Shown: positions 34,381 to 46,861 of the stretch, piece by piece
Layout of the letters: every line of letters begins with the position of its first letter
Position numbering within the stretch: position 1 is the first letter of the stretch
Origin: Physcia stellaris
Taxonomy: Eukaryota > Ascomycota > Lecanoromycetes > Caliciales > Physciaceae
Reading direction: 5' to 3'
NCBI GenBank assembly: GCA_018902385.1
Contig: JABSSW010000057.1
Location: 212,179-276,178, forward strand
DNA: 64,000 nucleotides
Notes under the pieces: generated by a model
What the model saw: the letters and a program-made list of their open reading frames with translations, nothing else
Databases searched by the model: none
What the model was told of the DNA's origin: nothing
Program-made: the position numbers and the translations under genes

Positions 34381-36147
34381 CTACACCCTCTTCTTCCCAC
34401 CTTTGTACCGCACCCCATGCGATATCAGCAGATACTTCTTGAAAAGATCCTCAGCGAAATCATCGAAGACCTCGTAGTCAGCGCCCAGTCGGTAAGCAGC
34501 CGCGATGCCTGAGACACAAGCCATTTCGTGCATATTCTGGGTTGCATTAGCGAAGAAATAGAAACAAAAGTACAGGAAAAGAGAACATACCACCAATGTC
34601 CAGCTACCTGCAAAGTACGTCCGGTTCTTGCCATTGATGAACATCATGTTTGGGACCACTCTAACGTAGTGCTGCCACCGGTGGCCAAGCTGATGCCACC
34701 ACTTCTTCTCAATAACCTTACTTTCATCAATTTGGTCGATTGTCCACAAGTGCCTGCTCCCTTTGTCTAAGAATATGCTCTGGAAGACGTGGTTCTCGTA
34801 TGGCACAGGTGGTTTGTCCGCGTCGTGATCCATCCGGAATTGATGCTGGTAGTTGGTGCAGTCAAAAGCCATCTCGATTTTGTGCATATCTTCTGGGTAC
34901 GAATGGGTATAGTACATGGGTCGATAACCTCCCGGCTCGTCGCCGGGACCTTTGGACTCATTCTTCGCAAAAGAAATCATGTCTTCTTGTTCCTTGGACT
35001 TGGGTTTCGCGCAAAGTTCGGATTTGAAGTGTGTTTCGTAATTCTTCTGGAAGTAGTCGGCATCGGTATGAGTGATCGTGATGTCGTCGAAAAGGTAGCA
35101 CCACCAAGAACGAACTTCTCCTTCCATGTGGCTGCTTTGCCAAGGAGCTTCTTTGCGTCGTCGGCTAGAATGCACATTACCATATCGTCATAGGTCTCGG
35201 TTGTAGTTGCGGGTCCGGTGTGTTCGCCTCCACCAAGCTCGTCGACGGCCTTTTTGCGCTCAGGGTCAAAAGGCCGGGTTTGAAGAACGACGCCGTTTTT
35301 GCTGCGACCGAGGATGGCTGTAACGTCCGTGTTTGTGCGAATCTCGACACCTTTAGAGCGAATATCTGCGGTCCAGTCGCCGTAGAATTTCTCGAGGTGA
35401 GGAAAGGTTACCATTTGAGGAAGATTGGGTAGCAGGGTTTCAGGGTCATAGTCCCAGAGCTTCATATTTGGGTCGTCGAAAAGTCGCTCGAGGATCGCGC
35501 AGGAGACATTGGCGGTTTGGTTACCTAAGTTCCATTAGCAACAGCCATGCATGAAAGAGAGCGATAAATGCATACCTGTGCCCAGAAAGAGTGCGATGAG
35601 AGGAAATACCATCTTGTCTCCGAAGTCCTTGTTAAAGAAAAACATTCGAAGCATAATCCTGATAGGAACGAGACCCAAGACAGGCATGGTATATTTGATG
35701 ATCTTCAGCACTCTTCCAAATTTCTTGATATCACCCGAGAATTGGTCGACCAATTGACTAGGGAAAGCATTCGTCCAGAAACTCTCCTTTCCTTGCCCGA
35801 AGGCGACCTGCAGCTTCACACCCTGTGCCTCGTGTCCATACTTTTTGAAGTAGTTTAACGTATGTTTGAAGGCTGGTGATCCTCCCTGCACACCGTCGTT
35901 CATCCACGAGGTCCCGTATTTGTTCTTGTCTAGGGGAATGGAAGTTGCCTGACCACCGATGACGGACATTCGCTCTAGAATGGTGACATTGAATTTATCG
36001 GGATGCTGGGCAAGTGTCGCCGCACAGGACTGAGAAATGTCAGTTAACGAACATAGTATGACGGAGCGCGCTGACCATCCCTGCTGCTCCGCCACCAACA
36101 ATAACGACGCGCTTCTTTCCATTCTTGAGGAGGCCTTCAGACGACAT
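34381..36147 (-). pseudogene. FAD/NAD(P)-binding oxidoreductase with a single-base frameshift
   Basis: Exons on the minus strand: 36147-36076, 36029-35576, 35524-34591 and 34536-34381, with introns of 46, 51 and 54 nt. The product would be about 538 aa. The N-terminus has the dinucleotide-binding motif VVIVGGGAAGM (residues 14-24), followed by FNVTILERMSVIGGQATS, the usual second strand and FAD contact of flavin amine oxidase-like (NAD_binding_8) proteins. The C-terminus has TYFAGSWTLVNMHEMACVSG, the second FAD-contact motif. In exon 3 the frame VLGGATF runs into a different frame that continues FDDITITHTD. All exon lengths fit except for one missing base in the run at about 35090-35093. This is either a sequencing error or a recent disabling deletion; everything else looks intact. 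Substrate unknown. It is transcribed divergently from the TDP1 gene. Confidence 0.75.
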
Positions 36148-36887
36148 AGTGAATACCTAGAGAAACGTAGGAGTCGTACAGGAGAATAGGGGGGCTATGT
36201 CAATTAAGTCCCGAGAGAAGAGGAGTTGAAGGAGCAGGACAACGAGCGACGAAGGGGCGAGCTTCTTAAGCACGGGTTGGAAGCTGGGTTCGCGTCGCAG
36301 TGGCAAAGATGCACATTGAACAGGTGAGGAGGTTTAGGCGGAAAAGCGAGGAACATAAAGCGGCTTTGCTTAGGCTTCCCCATCTTGACTGGCTACGGGC
36401 GAATATGATGACGTTTGACTCCCTGTTAGACTTGACGGACTCCTTGTTAGATTGACGGATGCGTGACAAGCCGGATCTTAGGATCTAACGCTAGTGTTAG
36501 CGCGATCTTGGTAGATCGGCTAGATCTCGGCATTTACCTTATGCAAGATCGCGCCAATGACATTGAGAGAGTACACGTGACAGCGCGGAACCATGTCCGT
36601 CCGCTTGGCGATCTGTCGCTACACGTTCGCGCCTTCCTGCATACCGCGATAGCGATAATCTGTCAAGTATTCTTAGCTTGTTGTTTTTGTAGTACTTTGT
36701 GTTCATACATGATCACTCCAATATACTAATAATAATACCCATCAGCATCAAATTAGCGAGGCTAAGGTGGACTTTCAAACATTGATGTAATATCAGTGCA
36801 TTCAATACACGTGGTCATCCAGGACTACTCTCCTAACCACCGCGCCTGATTTGGATTTTTCGGGTCAGAGAAACAGTGCTACTCGTT
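36148..36887. promoter_or_regulatory. divergent promoter region between FAD oxidoreductase and TDP1, with an 11-bp inverted repeat
   Basis: The two genes are transcribed away from each other, so this 740-bp stretch must hold both promoters. It contains a perfect inverted repeat, GCGCGATCTTG at 36500-36510 and CAAGATCGCGC at 36544-36554. Just before it lies CTAACGCTAGTGTTAG, which is also self-complementary. These could be a small foldback insertion or a binding site. Nothing here is coding. Confidence 0.5.
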
Positions 36888-38892
36888 ATGGCTGATACCA
36901 ATGACGACCTCAATTTCAAACGAGCAATTGCACTTTCATTAAGACAGGAGAACCCGTTCCAGTCCGATCTCGAACGAGCAATTGCACTCTCATTAGAACA
37001 GGAGAAGCCGATCCAGCCAGATGAAGTGATAGCACTTGATGATGACGAGGATGAAACTGCCGCGTCTCCGGGAGAGGAGCCTCAGACAGCAATAGAAAAT
37101 CAAGCAAGCACAAACCTCAACTCAATGCTAGGGCTCAATCGAAAAGCAATGGAAGAGGAACGCCTGTCGCGGAAGAGGAAAGCTGCATCAATTTCACCTC
37201 CTCCTCCACGTAAAGCCCCCAAGACTGCATCGACTGCTCCGGCAACGAAAGCCGTGACAAAATTTAACAATCTCACGATTCCAACAAGTGACCCGTCTTC
37301 ACTCGCCAAACCAGCGACTACCACACCAGACACGAAAGGCTTAATCTTTCCACTGGGCACCATCAAGAAAACCTGGGCCTTTCGCCATGCCCGAGTGGGC
37401 AACGACATCAAAATTGAGGAAATCCTTCAACGCTCAACTCTCACCCTCGCAGTCCTCAGTTCCTTCCAATGGGACGTCGAGTGGCTTCTGACAAAAGTCG
37501 ATATTCGCAACACCAAAGTAGTTATGGTCATGCAAGCCCACGACGAAGCAACCAAATCCCAGTACCGGCAAGAGACTTCCTCCATGACTAACCTCCAACT
37601 TTGTTTCCCATCAATGGAAGGCCAGATACGTTGTATGCATTCGAAACTAATGCTCCTGTCGCATCCGGGTTATTTGAGAGTGGTGGTGCCGACAGCGAAT
37701 CTGGTACCATATGATTGGGGCGAGGATGGAATCATGGAGAACAGTGCATTCATAATCGATCTCCCACGGCTTAAAGAGGGGCAGAGTACGGCGGAGGAGG
37801 AGATGACGTTCTTCGGGCGAGAGTTGATCTATTTCCTCAAAGCAATGGGGCTGGATCCTACGATCATTCAGAGTATCTACAAGTTCGACTTCTCAGCAAC
37901 GTCGGATCTTGCGTTCGTGCACACGATAGGTGGCGTGCATACTGGTGACGCGTGGCGCAGGACGGGATATTGTGGCCTTGGCCGCGCTATCAAGGAGCTG
38001 AATCTCCAAACGGAGCACAACATCGATATCGAATATGTCACCTCCTCGATGGGATCCTTGAACTTTGACTTTATCTCTAGCATTTACCTCGCCGCACAGG
38101 GCGATGACGGGACAATCGAAATCGAGCGGCGCATTCCGCTACGGTCTAAAGCCAAGAAAGACCTGCCAGCACGTCTCAAAGCTACTAACGAGCGGGAGCA
38201 ACTGATAAAGATCCTTCAGGCCCATTTCCGCATTTACTTCCCCACGAACGAGACAGTTGCCAATTCGACAGGCGGCAAAGACTGCGGAGGTACGGTTTGC
38301 GTCCAGTCGAAAGGGTATTATGCATCCACCTTCCCCAAAGAGCTGTTACGGGACTGCAAGAGTGTGAGAAATGGGATGCTGATGCATAACAAGGTGCGAT
38401 TGCCCTCCCTTCCATTCCTTCCGCCTTAGAGCTATCATTCTCTGCTATGTCATCGATGACAAGCAGTGTAAGGCGTGAAACTGATGATGATAGATGATTT
38501 TCGTCCGTCACCACACCACTACCGACACTTCCAAAGACTGGGCCTACGTCGGCTCAGCGAACTGCTCCGAAAGCGCATGGGGGAGATTGGTCAAGGGCCC
38601 AAACCCCAAGAGCCCGAAACTCAACTGTTGCAACTGGGAATGCGGCGTGATCGTTCCGCTTCGACGGATGACTGCAGATGCGACAAGGATGGTGGCTGCA
38701 TGGGAATGTAGGAGTGAAGATGGGGGTAGAAGAGGCCTGGAGATGTTCGAGGGCAAGGTGCCTGTACCCATGCAGTATCCGGGGGAATTGTACGGAGGCA
38801 AGGCGCCCTGGTTTTTCGCTCAGCATGGAGACTTGAGCGATGCGAATGATGGAGACTTGAGCAATGCGAATGAAGATTGGGGATCATCCTAG
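36888..38892 (+). CDS. tdp1: tyrosyl-DNA phosphodiesterase 1 with N-terminal ubiquitin-interacting motifs
   Basis: Two exons, 36888-38393 and 38494-38892, with a 100-nt intron (GTGCGA...GATAG), give 634 aa. I use the ATG at 36888 (MADTNDDL). TDP1 removes topoisomerase I peptides from DNA 3' ends. The two catalytic HxK motifs are present: MHSKLMLL (His251, Lys253), and MLMHNK (His500, Lys502) ending exactly at the intron. After the intron follow FVRHHTTT and WAYVGSANCSESAWG, the usual second-lobe landmark. Residues 8-40 contain two tandem ubiquitin-interacting motif-like helices (FKRAIALSL and LERAIALSL), encoded by a short DNA duplication. A basic, Pro-rich linker with RKRK follows, a likely nuclear localisation signal. 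The C-terminal tail repeats DLSDANDG/DLSNANED. The protein appears intact and nuclear, acting in DNA repair. Confidence 0.93.
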
Positions 38893-40042
38893 CTATTGCA
38901 TTATGATATACTCACCTTATCTGGAGTAGTGGCGCAGCAGCGCTGTTGAGAATACACGGATGAGCACCTCGGCTCTTATGAACCGTGCTTTCTCCGCTTC
39001 GTTGGAACCATTTTCAGACAGTCATTGATGCTAAAGTTCTGCTCTCACTATCTATTGAGTGATAGACACACACAGCGTCTCCTCACCCTTAAATCACGAA
39101 ACTTTTTTTCCGTACATGTTCCCGATATCGAAGCCCCGCTCTACACCCAAGCTTGTAATCTTCCAGATGTGATTCCCCAACCCATCCAATTCGTTTATCG
39201 AATCCAGGCTCTAGCAAACCTGTAGTCTTCCGGACATGATTCCCCAACCCATCCAACTCGTTTCTGGTATCCACCAGACAAATACTCATCCATCAATCAA
39301 TCGGAACCTATTGCCACGGACAACAACTAGCAAACCATTCAAGCCACAAGGGAATGCGGTTTGAAAGTCGAAGAATTATCCAAAAGTCAAATTGCACAAT
39401 GATGTTTCAGCAATATATTTAAGATGGATTATTTGCCCACTTGTGAATTTGAATCAAAAATCACGGATATAATCATTCGAAAAATACGGATCAGCATGAT
39501 TTGGACCATTTCCAATTCCTGATCCAGATCGAAGGTGAAGATTGTCATCAAACCAGAATCGTCATTCCCTGCCACGTTTGCCTCTATTAACGCGTGATGC
39601 AGAATCAGTTTGGATGATACAGCTGCATATAGGAGCTGAAAGTGTGGGAGTGTCTTCATTGATGTTGGAGGTCGATAGAATGATTGGTGAGACTTTCTGA
39701 GGCTTTCGGCTGAGAGATGTCAGATTGTTTTCTTTTGGCTTGAAGGATCTAATCTAGATGGCTGTAGGGGGATAGGCGAAGTGATGACAGGAATTATGTG
39801 ATTCTCCATGTGTGGAGAGGCGTTCGATGTCAATTGACCGCTAGGGAAGAGTTCAGATGAAGGAGGTTCTTCTTTCAAGTCTGCAGGAGATGAGTTTAGC
39901 CTATGGGAGAAATATGTTATGTGTTCTATGTGGAGGTTCGCAAAGCTATATACAATATGGCCAATATTTTTGTGATGTGTCTCGACCTTGAGTCTCGAGT
40001 GCTCCATCGTTAATGGCAGCAAAGTTCCTTTCTGAAATCTCA
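38893..40042. other. intergenic region between convergent genes, with a 42-bp direct repeat
   Basis: No gene is supported. A 42-bp segment at 39155-39196 (core GATTCCCCAACCCATCCAA) is repeated at 39222-39263 with a few differences, 67 bp apart. The rest holds 3' flanks of the TDP1 gene and the monooxygenase gene. Confidence 0.5.
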
Positions 40043-41431
40043 TTACCGTTTCTTCTTAGTCTCGACCTCCTCGATCTGCAAATCAAACTCCGCCTCATCG
40101 TGTTTCTGTGGGAAAAGCCTCGCCAGCCCCGTTTTCGAAAAAACCCAGACCATCCACACAATCAGCCGGAAAGCCGTCCGAAAAACCCAAATACCCCAAC
40201 TAGTTTGCGGACAAGCAAGAGATGGCATATAGCCGCCAAGTGGAATATCCTGTGAACTTTCCACATACATGCGTAGCCTTTTCTCATACTTCTCAAAGGC
40301 TATCGTGCTTCGATTCCGAGACAATTCCTGCGCTAGTACCCAACCGCCAATAATCGCCAGCTGATTGCCTTGCCCTGTAAATGGAGTTGGAGCCCATGCT
40401 GAATCACCAACGAGGACTACTCGATTCTGAGACCATGATGGGAGTTTAACCTGCATGAGTTCATCCGAATAGAAGTTCTCGGCTTTCATCATTTGCTTCA
40501 TGACCCGTGATGTCTGCCAGCCTAGACCACTATACAACTTGGCGAATTCTTCCTTCTGCTTCGGTCTATCGCCGGCAGCGTTGGCTTGGCGTAGTTCGGG
40601 GACGTTATTGTTAAGGTGTATGAGGTATACGGATGTCGTGTCAGAGTCCTTCCCCACGGGCCGCGTCCATAAAATCCGCCGGCCTGGGAACTGGCATGCT
40701 TGGGAATAGGGCCAGTCTTGGCTTTCTTTGGGGATCGAGAAATATGCGACGTAGGCGCCAACAGGCTTGAAGATTTCATCCCCTGAGCCCATGACCAGTT
40801 GTCTTGTTCGGGATCTCGCGCCGTCGGCGCCTACTACCATGTCGAACTCCTCAGTCGTGATACTACGGTCGTTCCTATTTTCAAGTTCGACAATGGCTTT
40901 GTCTTGGGTTTGTCTCAGGCTGTGGAGTGTAGTCTGTGGACAGAATCAAAGTTAGTGTTTCCAATGGCGATAAGAGAGTAAGCGTTGAGTCCCAAGCCAA
41001 GTCCCATATACCAAGGATCTTCAGAAGACATGTTTGAGATAAATAGGAAGATTACGTACCTCAAACCGGTAGCTGACATTGGCTGATTCATCGGCAGCTT
41101 GGTAGAGTACTTCGGTCAAGTCACCTCGCATGAGTTCGAGTTGACCAGTAACACTAACACCGCCGGCCTCCAGAACCCCATATGAACGACCTTGCGTGTC
41201 GACGAGTTCGAACCCCAACTCGCCAGTTTTCTTCTCTTCCAGCTTGTCAAGAATGCCCATCGACTTCACCACCGTCAGCGCTGGTTCTTCGATTTCCAGA
41301 CCCTGTCCAGCTTTCTGGGCTGCTTTCGATCGCTCGATGACCACCACCTGGAAGTCATATTTGGCGAGCCAAAAGGCTAATACTGAACCAGCTACACCTG
41401 CGCCACATATCAGAATCCTTTCAGAAGGCAT
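40043..41431 (-). CDS. FAD-dependent monooxygenase (group A flavoprotein)
   Basis: Two exons on the minus strand, 41431-41060 and 40933-40043, with a 126-nt intron (GTACGT...CACAG, branch ACTAAC), give 420 aa. The three fingerprints of group A flavin monooxygenases are present: ILICGAGVAGS (Gly10, Gly12, Gly15) for the FAD ADP part, GADGARSRTR (Asp161) for the DG motif, and VVLVGDSAWAP with PFTGQGNQLAI (Asp301) for the GD motif. Such enzymes use NAD(P)H and oxygen to hydroxylate small aromatic or polycyclic substrates, often in secondary metabolism or detoxification; no cluster partner is seen here, so the substrate is open. A hydrophobic C-terminal segment (WGIWVFRTAFRLIVWMVWV) could be a membrane tail. 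The start Met sits three residues before the first strand, as usual. No defect is seen. Confidence 0.92.
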
Positions 41432-41580
41432 TTCGGGTGGAGTATGTCGTGCTGTGGAAATGCGAAACTGACGCTTTGGCTATAAGATATTTCGAAGGAT
41501 GCCATCGTAATAAGGGGATCTGGCATTTACTTTATAGATAGTCGTGGCACTTGGGCTGGCGTTGCAAATGGTTCGCCGAC

Positions 41581-41666
41581 CCGGGTCTAATCTCGGTACC
41601 TCGGGTCTAATCTCGGTACCTCGGATCTAATCTCGGTACCTTGGGTCTAATCTCGGCTCCTCGGGT
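41581..41666. repeat. 20-bp tandem repeat at the edge of the AT-rich block
   Basis: Four and a fraction copies of TCGGGTCTAATCTCGGTACC follow each other exactly. Copies differ by single G/A or C/T changes (TCGGATCT, TTGGGT, GGCTCC). The array lies 150 bp upstream of the monooxygenase start and just before the composition drops. Confidence 0.9.
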
Positions 41667-41699
41667 CGGAGTCGAAAGTTCGGCCGAGATCGATGAGTG

Positions 41700-44600
41700 G
41701 TCCCGATTGCCAATTTAAATTCTTTACTTGTAAGACTTCTGCGAATCTAATTGCATCAGTTGAATAGAATCAAAGTTGTTATTCATTCAAGAAAATTGAG
41801 TTTTCTTTTCTCGCTATTGACAATTTTCGTTTATACGTGATATATGATGCAAATTAAACGATCGTCATCAATTTCAAATCGACAACGCGTGTGCGCATTC
41901 GATTTCGTTTGATGATTCACGTTCGAACGAGTTTGATTTCGCGAACGATTTTTTCGCTCGTTGTTTGTGAATTGACATTCGAAACGATGATAGAATATTT
42001 TGAAAAAATCTGTGAATTGAAACTCGAAACGATGATACGTAAAATATTTTGAAAAAACAAAATGAAAAATCAATCGTTTATCGAAACGTCGCGATCGTTG
42101 CTTTGAACAAAAGACGAAAACGAGCAAATTTCGTTCACACAAATTGAAATTGATTTTCATTTTTTCGTTTCAAATGTTCGTTCGCGATGATTTTCAAATT
42201 TCGTTTATCGTTCACGAATTGACACGATTTTCACGTTTTGTTTTCGTTTCAAAACGTTTTCTCGCGATGATTTTTGAAAATGAATGAAACGACTCGATGA
42301 CTTTTTCAATTCATGCGACGTAAATCAGATAATAACATTCAATTTCGAAAATGAATCGATGAATGAATGACGAAATCAATCGCGATGTGTGTTGTTGTGT
42401 TGTTGTGAATTTTTTTTTGCGTTCGAATTTAGAAACGTCGAAAATTTCTAAACGAATTCTTTTTTTCTTTGTAGTTTTCTGTTTTAGATTTCGCATCGTT
42501 CAACAAATTTTCGTATACAACGTATTAAATAGCGATCAACGCATTTTTCAATTTCATTTTTTTGAAATTGTCAAAAAACGTTTTGAATGTGATTTTCGCG
42601 ATTGATGAACGTTTTCGCGAAAAATTCGAAAATTGATCGAAATTTGATTTTTGACAATTTTTGTATGTTTTGAAAAATTAAAAATATGCGCAATCAATTT
42701 TCAGATATTCATATTATGTGAAATTTCAATTGAACGTGACTTTGAAAAAAATTTTGAATGTTAACGTTTTTGCATTGTGATTATGACAACGTCGACGTCG
42801 TTCAACAAATTTTTATATTCATTATAATTTTGTTGATTGTGTACGAAATTATATTTGAATCGTTGATGCGATCAGAATTTCGAAATCTCAATAAATTTGA
42901 AGAAGAAAATTAGATGTGTCTGAAATATTCGATAATTACACGATTTTTCAAATTTGATTCACATGATGTTGTTCAATTCAAATTTCAAAAATAAATTATG
43001 TGAAACAATATTCATCGTCACGTCGATTTGCTGTAAAAAACTCGAAATTTTCAATTAATTTTGTCAACAATGTACGATCAAGCACGTGAATCGATTATAT
43101 CAACAAAATTTTGAATTTTCATTAAATTTTGTGTTGATGAAATTAATGATTTCGAAACGATTTTTTTGATCACAATTCATGAATGTCGAAAAATCAAATT
43201 GAAATGCGAATTTTACATGCACATACACACGATTTGAAATCAATTTTTCATTGCTATCTAAATATTACGTTTGATAATGTCACATTTTCGAAATCAAAAT
43301 ATTTCAATTGTTTTTTTAGCTTTCTGTATTTATGATTTATTTTTTCTTTTTGAACAGAACGACACGTTTTTTTTGCGTGAAATAGTCGAAAACGTTGACA
43401 AAATTTTCATTATATTCGTTTTTAACACGATCGATATTTTTGACATTGATTTTTTTTTTTTTTTTTTTGTACGTTGCGATTTTTTTGTGATGTCGATTTG
43501 ATTCATAGATTTTGTTTTTCGTGTTTTGAAATCAAAATTTTGATGATGAATTCAAAAATTTTCGTTGAAATTATATCGATTTCGTAATTGCACGATTTGT
43601 TGCATTTGATCAATCAACAATGAACAAAACAAACATTCATATGATTTATTTTTCAAATACGATATTGTTTTTCATAGTTTTTCAAATTTGCGATTGTTTT
43701 TTTTCAAACAATTTGTTTCAATATTTCAAAAAAACGATCACGTTTTTGACGAAAATTACGATTGCGACGAAATTATTTCATTCGTCGAACAATCGATTGA
43801 GATTTTCGAATACGTTTTGACGAAAAATGTCGATACATCGAATTGAACATATTGAATCGTTTTATGAAACATCGTGAACAACAACGATTTTTTCGCGTTC
43901 GCATTTTTTTCGTTTTTTTTTCGAAAAATGTTTGTATTGTTTTGTTTTAATCGATTTCGTTTAAATGATGTGATTTGTGAATATATTATTTGTTTATACA
44001 TATCGTTTCGCGCGTTTGTAACGAATTTTCGTGCAATTTGTTTCAAAACGTTTACGATCGAAACATTTGCATAAATGTGATGATAATGAATAAAATAAAT
44101 ATCAATATTCGATTTCGAAATCGATAAAATTATAATTTTTCGTATCAATGAAATTGTCGAAATCATTTGATTTGTAAATAACGAAAAAATATCGAAAATC
44201 GAATTCGCAAATAACGAAAAATTCGAATAATGCACATCGCGATTATCGATAACAAATTCAAATTTAATATCAACGAAAACGTCGAATTGTTGCAATCTGT
44301 ATGTAAATAAATATTGATCAATCAAAAAAAAAAAATATGTATCGAATCAAATCGCGAAACGTTCGTTCGTTTTTTTTTTTTTTTCATAAAATTGTAAAGT
44401 ATGTGAATTCAATTTTTCATTTGATGATTTGATTTGAATTGCGCAAATTTCGTTCGAATTTGCAATCAATTTTTTTTTTTTTTTTCGATAAAATCGCAAA
44501 TTTTGAAATTCGCGATATCGTTTGTTTGCAAACGTTTTTTTTTTGAACATAATAAATACGATTGACGAATTCGAATATCGATATGAACATAAAAAAATTT

Positions 44601-46124
44601 GATAAAATCAAATAATCGATATATAAATAACAAAATGCAAAATCAACGACACGAAACGAAAATTTTCGCGTTACAAACATTCAATGTTTTTTTTTAACAT
44701 ATCATTCAATTTTTTGTGACATTTATATTTAAAATTCGTATAATCGTTTGTTTTGTTTTTGACGTCGTTTTTATTATCGTACGAATAATGTTACAAAACA
44801 ACAAAATGTTCAATCAACGTTTCATCGACGAACAAATTGTTGAAATTGATCAAATCAAAAATATTTCGTTTTTTTTCAAACGTGTTGCGTTGAATTCATT
44901 CGTTCGTGAAACATTGTTTACATACATATTTTGACAAATTCTTTTCAAAATTCAAACAACAAATCATTATTTTTGATCGCAATTTTTTTGATTTTTCAAA
45001 AATTTCGTCATTTTTCAATACAATACAAATTTCATTTGTGCGTTTATTTTTTGTTCGCGTCAAATGCATTTCGTCAAAAATCAACGCGTCGTCGTTCGAT
45101 TTTGTGTTTTTTGAAAATTACAAATTGATTTACGACAAAAAACGATTGTTCAATTCAATTCATCGTTTTTCAATCAAAAATTCAATATGAAATCGATCAT
45201 TTTCGTTCAATTGCGAATCATCATGAAAAAAATTACAAAAAATTCGATCACTGCACAAGAAACAAAACTCGATTTGATCGAATCAATCGAAAAAATGAAA
45301 ATCGAAATAGTCGAAAAAAACGAAAACGAAAAAAAAAAAAAAAAAAAAAGAAAAATGAAAAGCAAAACAGCGAATCAAAACATCAATTTTTAACGTTCAA
45401 AAAAAAACACATGTGTTCAAAAAATGTTACAAAAGATTTTTGAAGAAGTTCACGCTTTTTTTTTACATTGAAAAATTACAAAAATTTGTGATTGTTGTTC
45501 ATTAAATCAACGTTACAACTAAAAATCATATAGTCAATGAAAAAATTCGAAACGTTCGTCAAAAACAATTTTTTTCGAATTATTTGAAATGTTTCAAACA
45601 ATTCGACGAAAAAACGTTCGAATTGATCATAATTTGAATATACGTTTTTTGTAATAATTCGAACATGATTTTTATCGATACAAACAACGTTAAAAAAAAA
45701 AAATTTTTCGATTTGATTTCACAAAATCGAACATACAATCACGCGTTGAAAATGCGTTTCGCGTGCAATTGACATTATAAATATCGACAAAAAAAAATAT
45801 CGATACGTTTCGTCACGAGAAAAATGATTTTTGAAATGACAATTCGTCGTTGTTTTTAAACGTGTTCATTTACATGAAAAATCTACAAAAAAAAAAATAA
45901 AATATCGTCGTTGAACTGTTAAAATATTTTTTTTGATAATGTATGTTATTTACAAATTGCAACATCGAATCGACAAAATCGTTATCAACGCGCGCGTTAT
46001 AAACGAAAAAAATTTACAAAAAATGTGAAAATACAATCGACAACATCGTTCGATCGATGATTTACAACGATTCGATACAAATCATAATGAAAATCGATTT
46101 TGAATCGAAATCAAACAACGAATT
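41700..46124. other. AT-rich block B, first part: anonymous mutated repeat DNA
   Basis: Composition falls to about 25% GC from roughly 41,800 onward and stays so to the window end. GG/CC and AG/CT steps are almost absent. The longest frame, 189 codons at 44325-43756 (-), contains no Gly, Pro or Trp and no recognisable domain. Small direct duplications occur (for example around 41,985 and 42,025). The part near 44,700-46,100 (+) may be the N-terminal portion of the recombinase relic that follows. Confidence 0.5.
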
Positions 46125-46861
46125 ATGTTGCAATTGATTTACGTCATGATTTTTTTGTGTTTATTGCGAATTGACGAAATTTTGCGCATTGAATTTCATC
46201 ATATTGAAATCGTAAACGAGAATTTCAATCATTTTTGCATCAAATTGATATTGAAATTTCGAAAAATTTATCAAAATGAAAATAAACAAAGCATTGATAA
46301 CGAACTCGTCAACAATACAAAATTAACAATGCTTTAAACATCAAATTTTTCTATTTTTATGACAATAAAAACGAATTTTGATTGAATGTGTTTCATTTAT
46401 TCGCAAAATGAATTGTATTGTTCGAACTCGAATTTAGCGACAAAATTTTTCGACGATTTGATGTTATGAATCGCGTTATCACAATCAATGTTCTTTTTAT
46501 GATATTGAATTTGATATTTCAAATTGAATGAATTTCGTTAACGTTTTTATTACAAACATTTCAAATTTTTTTGAATAATTTTCGCAATAATTTTGTTGAT
46601 ATCGATGTGAATTCGAATCTTTTCGAAACGCACTCTTTTCGCAAAGACGATGTTCAATATTTCTTGATTCAAAAACGTTGAAATATTCGCAAATTATGTG
46701 ATTGAAACGACTGAAATATGAAATATGACAATGTGACAATTGTCAAATACATTATCAATTGAAAGAATAAATTTATCAAAATGCGAAAAGATTTTTTTAA
46801 TTTTGACGATCAGAAAGATACACATTGCAACGCATGCGACAGAGAATGCGATTGCGCATAA
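46125..46861 (+). pseudogene. Crypton-like tyrosine recombinase relic
   Basis: From 46125 the frame reads FLCLLRIDEILRIEFHHIEI, the box of tyrosine recombinases holding the first catalytic Arg, followed by ILKFRKIYQN. A later frame (46338 on) reads IKFFYFYDNKNE. Further on comes ETHSFRKDDVQYF, the His-x-x-Arg box, then KLCD and NVTIVKYI towards the catalytic Tyr region. The relic ends DTHCNACDRECDCA and a stop near 46861. The interruptions after the HxxR box are TGA codons where the family has Trp (the W-P/L-R-x-IC-WGGW region). The arrangement fits the Crypton-type transposon recombinases of fungi. Element ends were not found. It is not functional. Confidence 0.6.

Noticed and set aside
34381-41431. 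secondary-metabolite cluster from two FAD enzymes
   Set aside because: The FAD oxidoreductase and the monooxygenase are separated by a DNA-repair gene, and no synthase, transporter or regulator is present.
43756-44325. 189-codon ORF in AT-rich DNA as a gene
   Set aside because: It lacks Gly, Pro and Trp entirely, as expected from GG/CC depletion; openness is a product of the mutation pattern.
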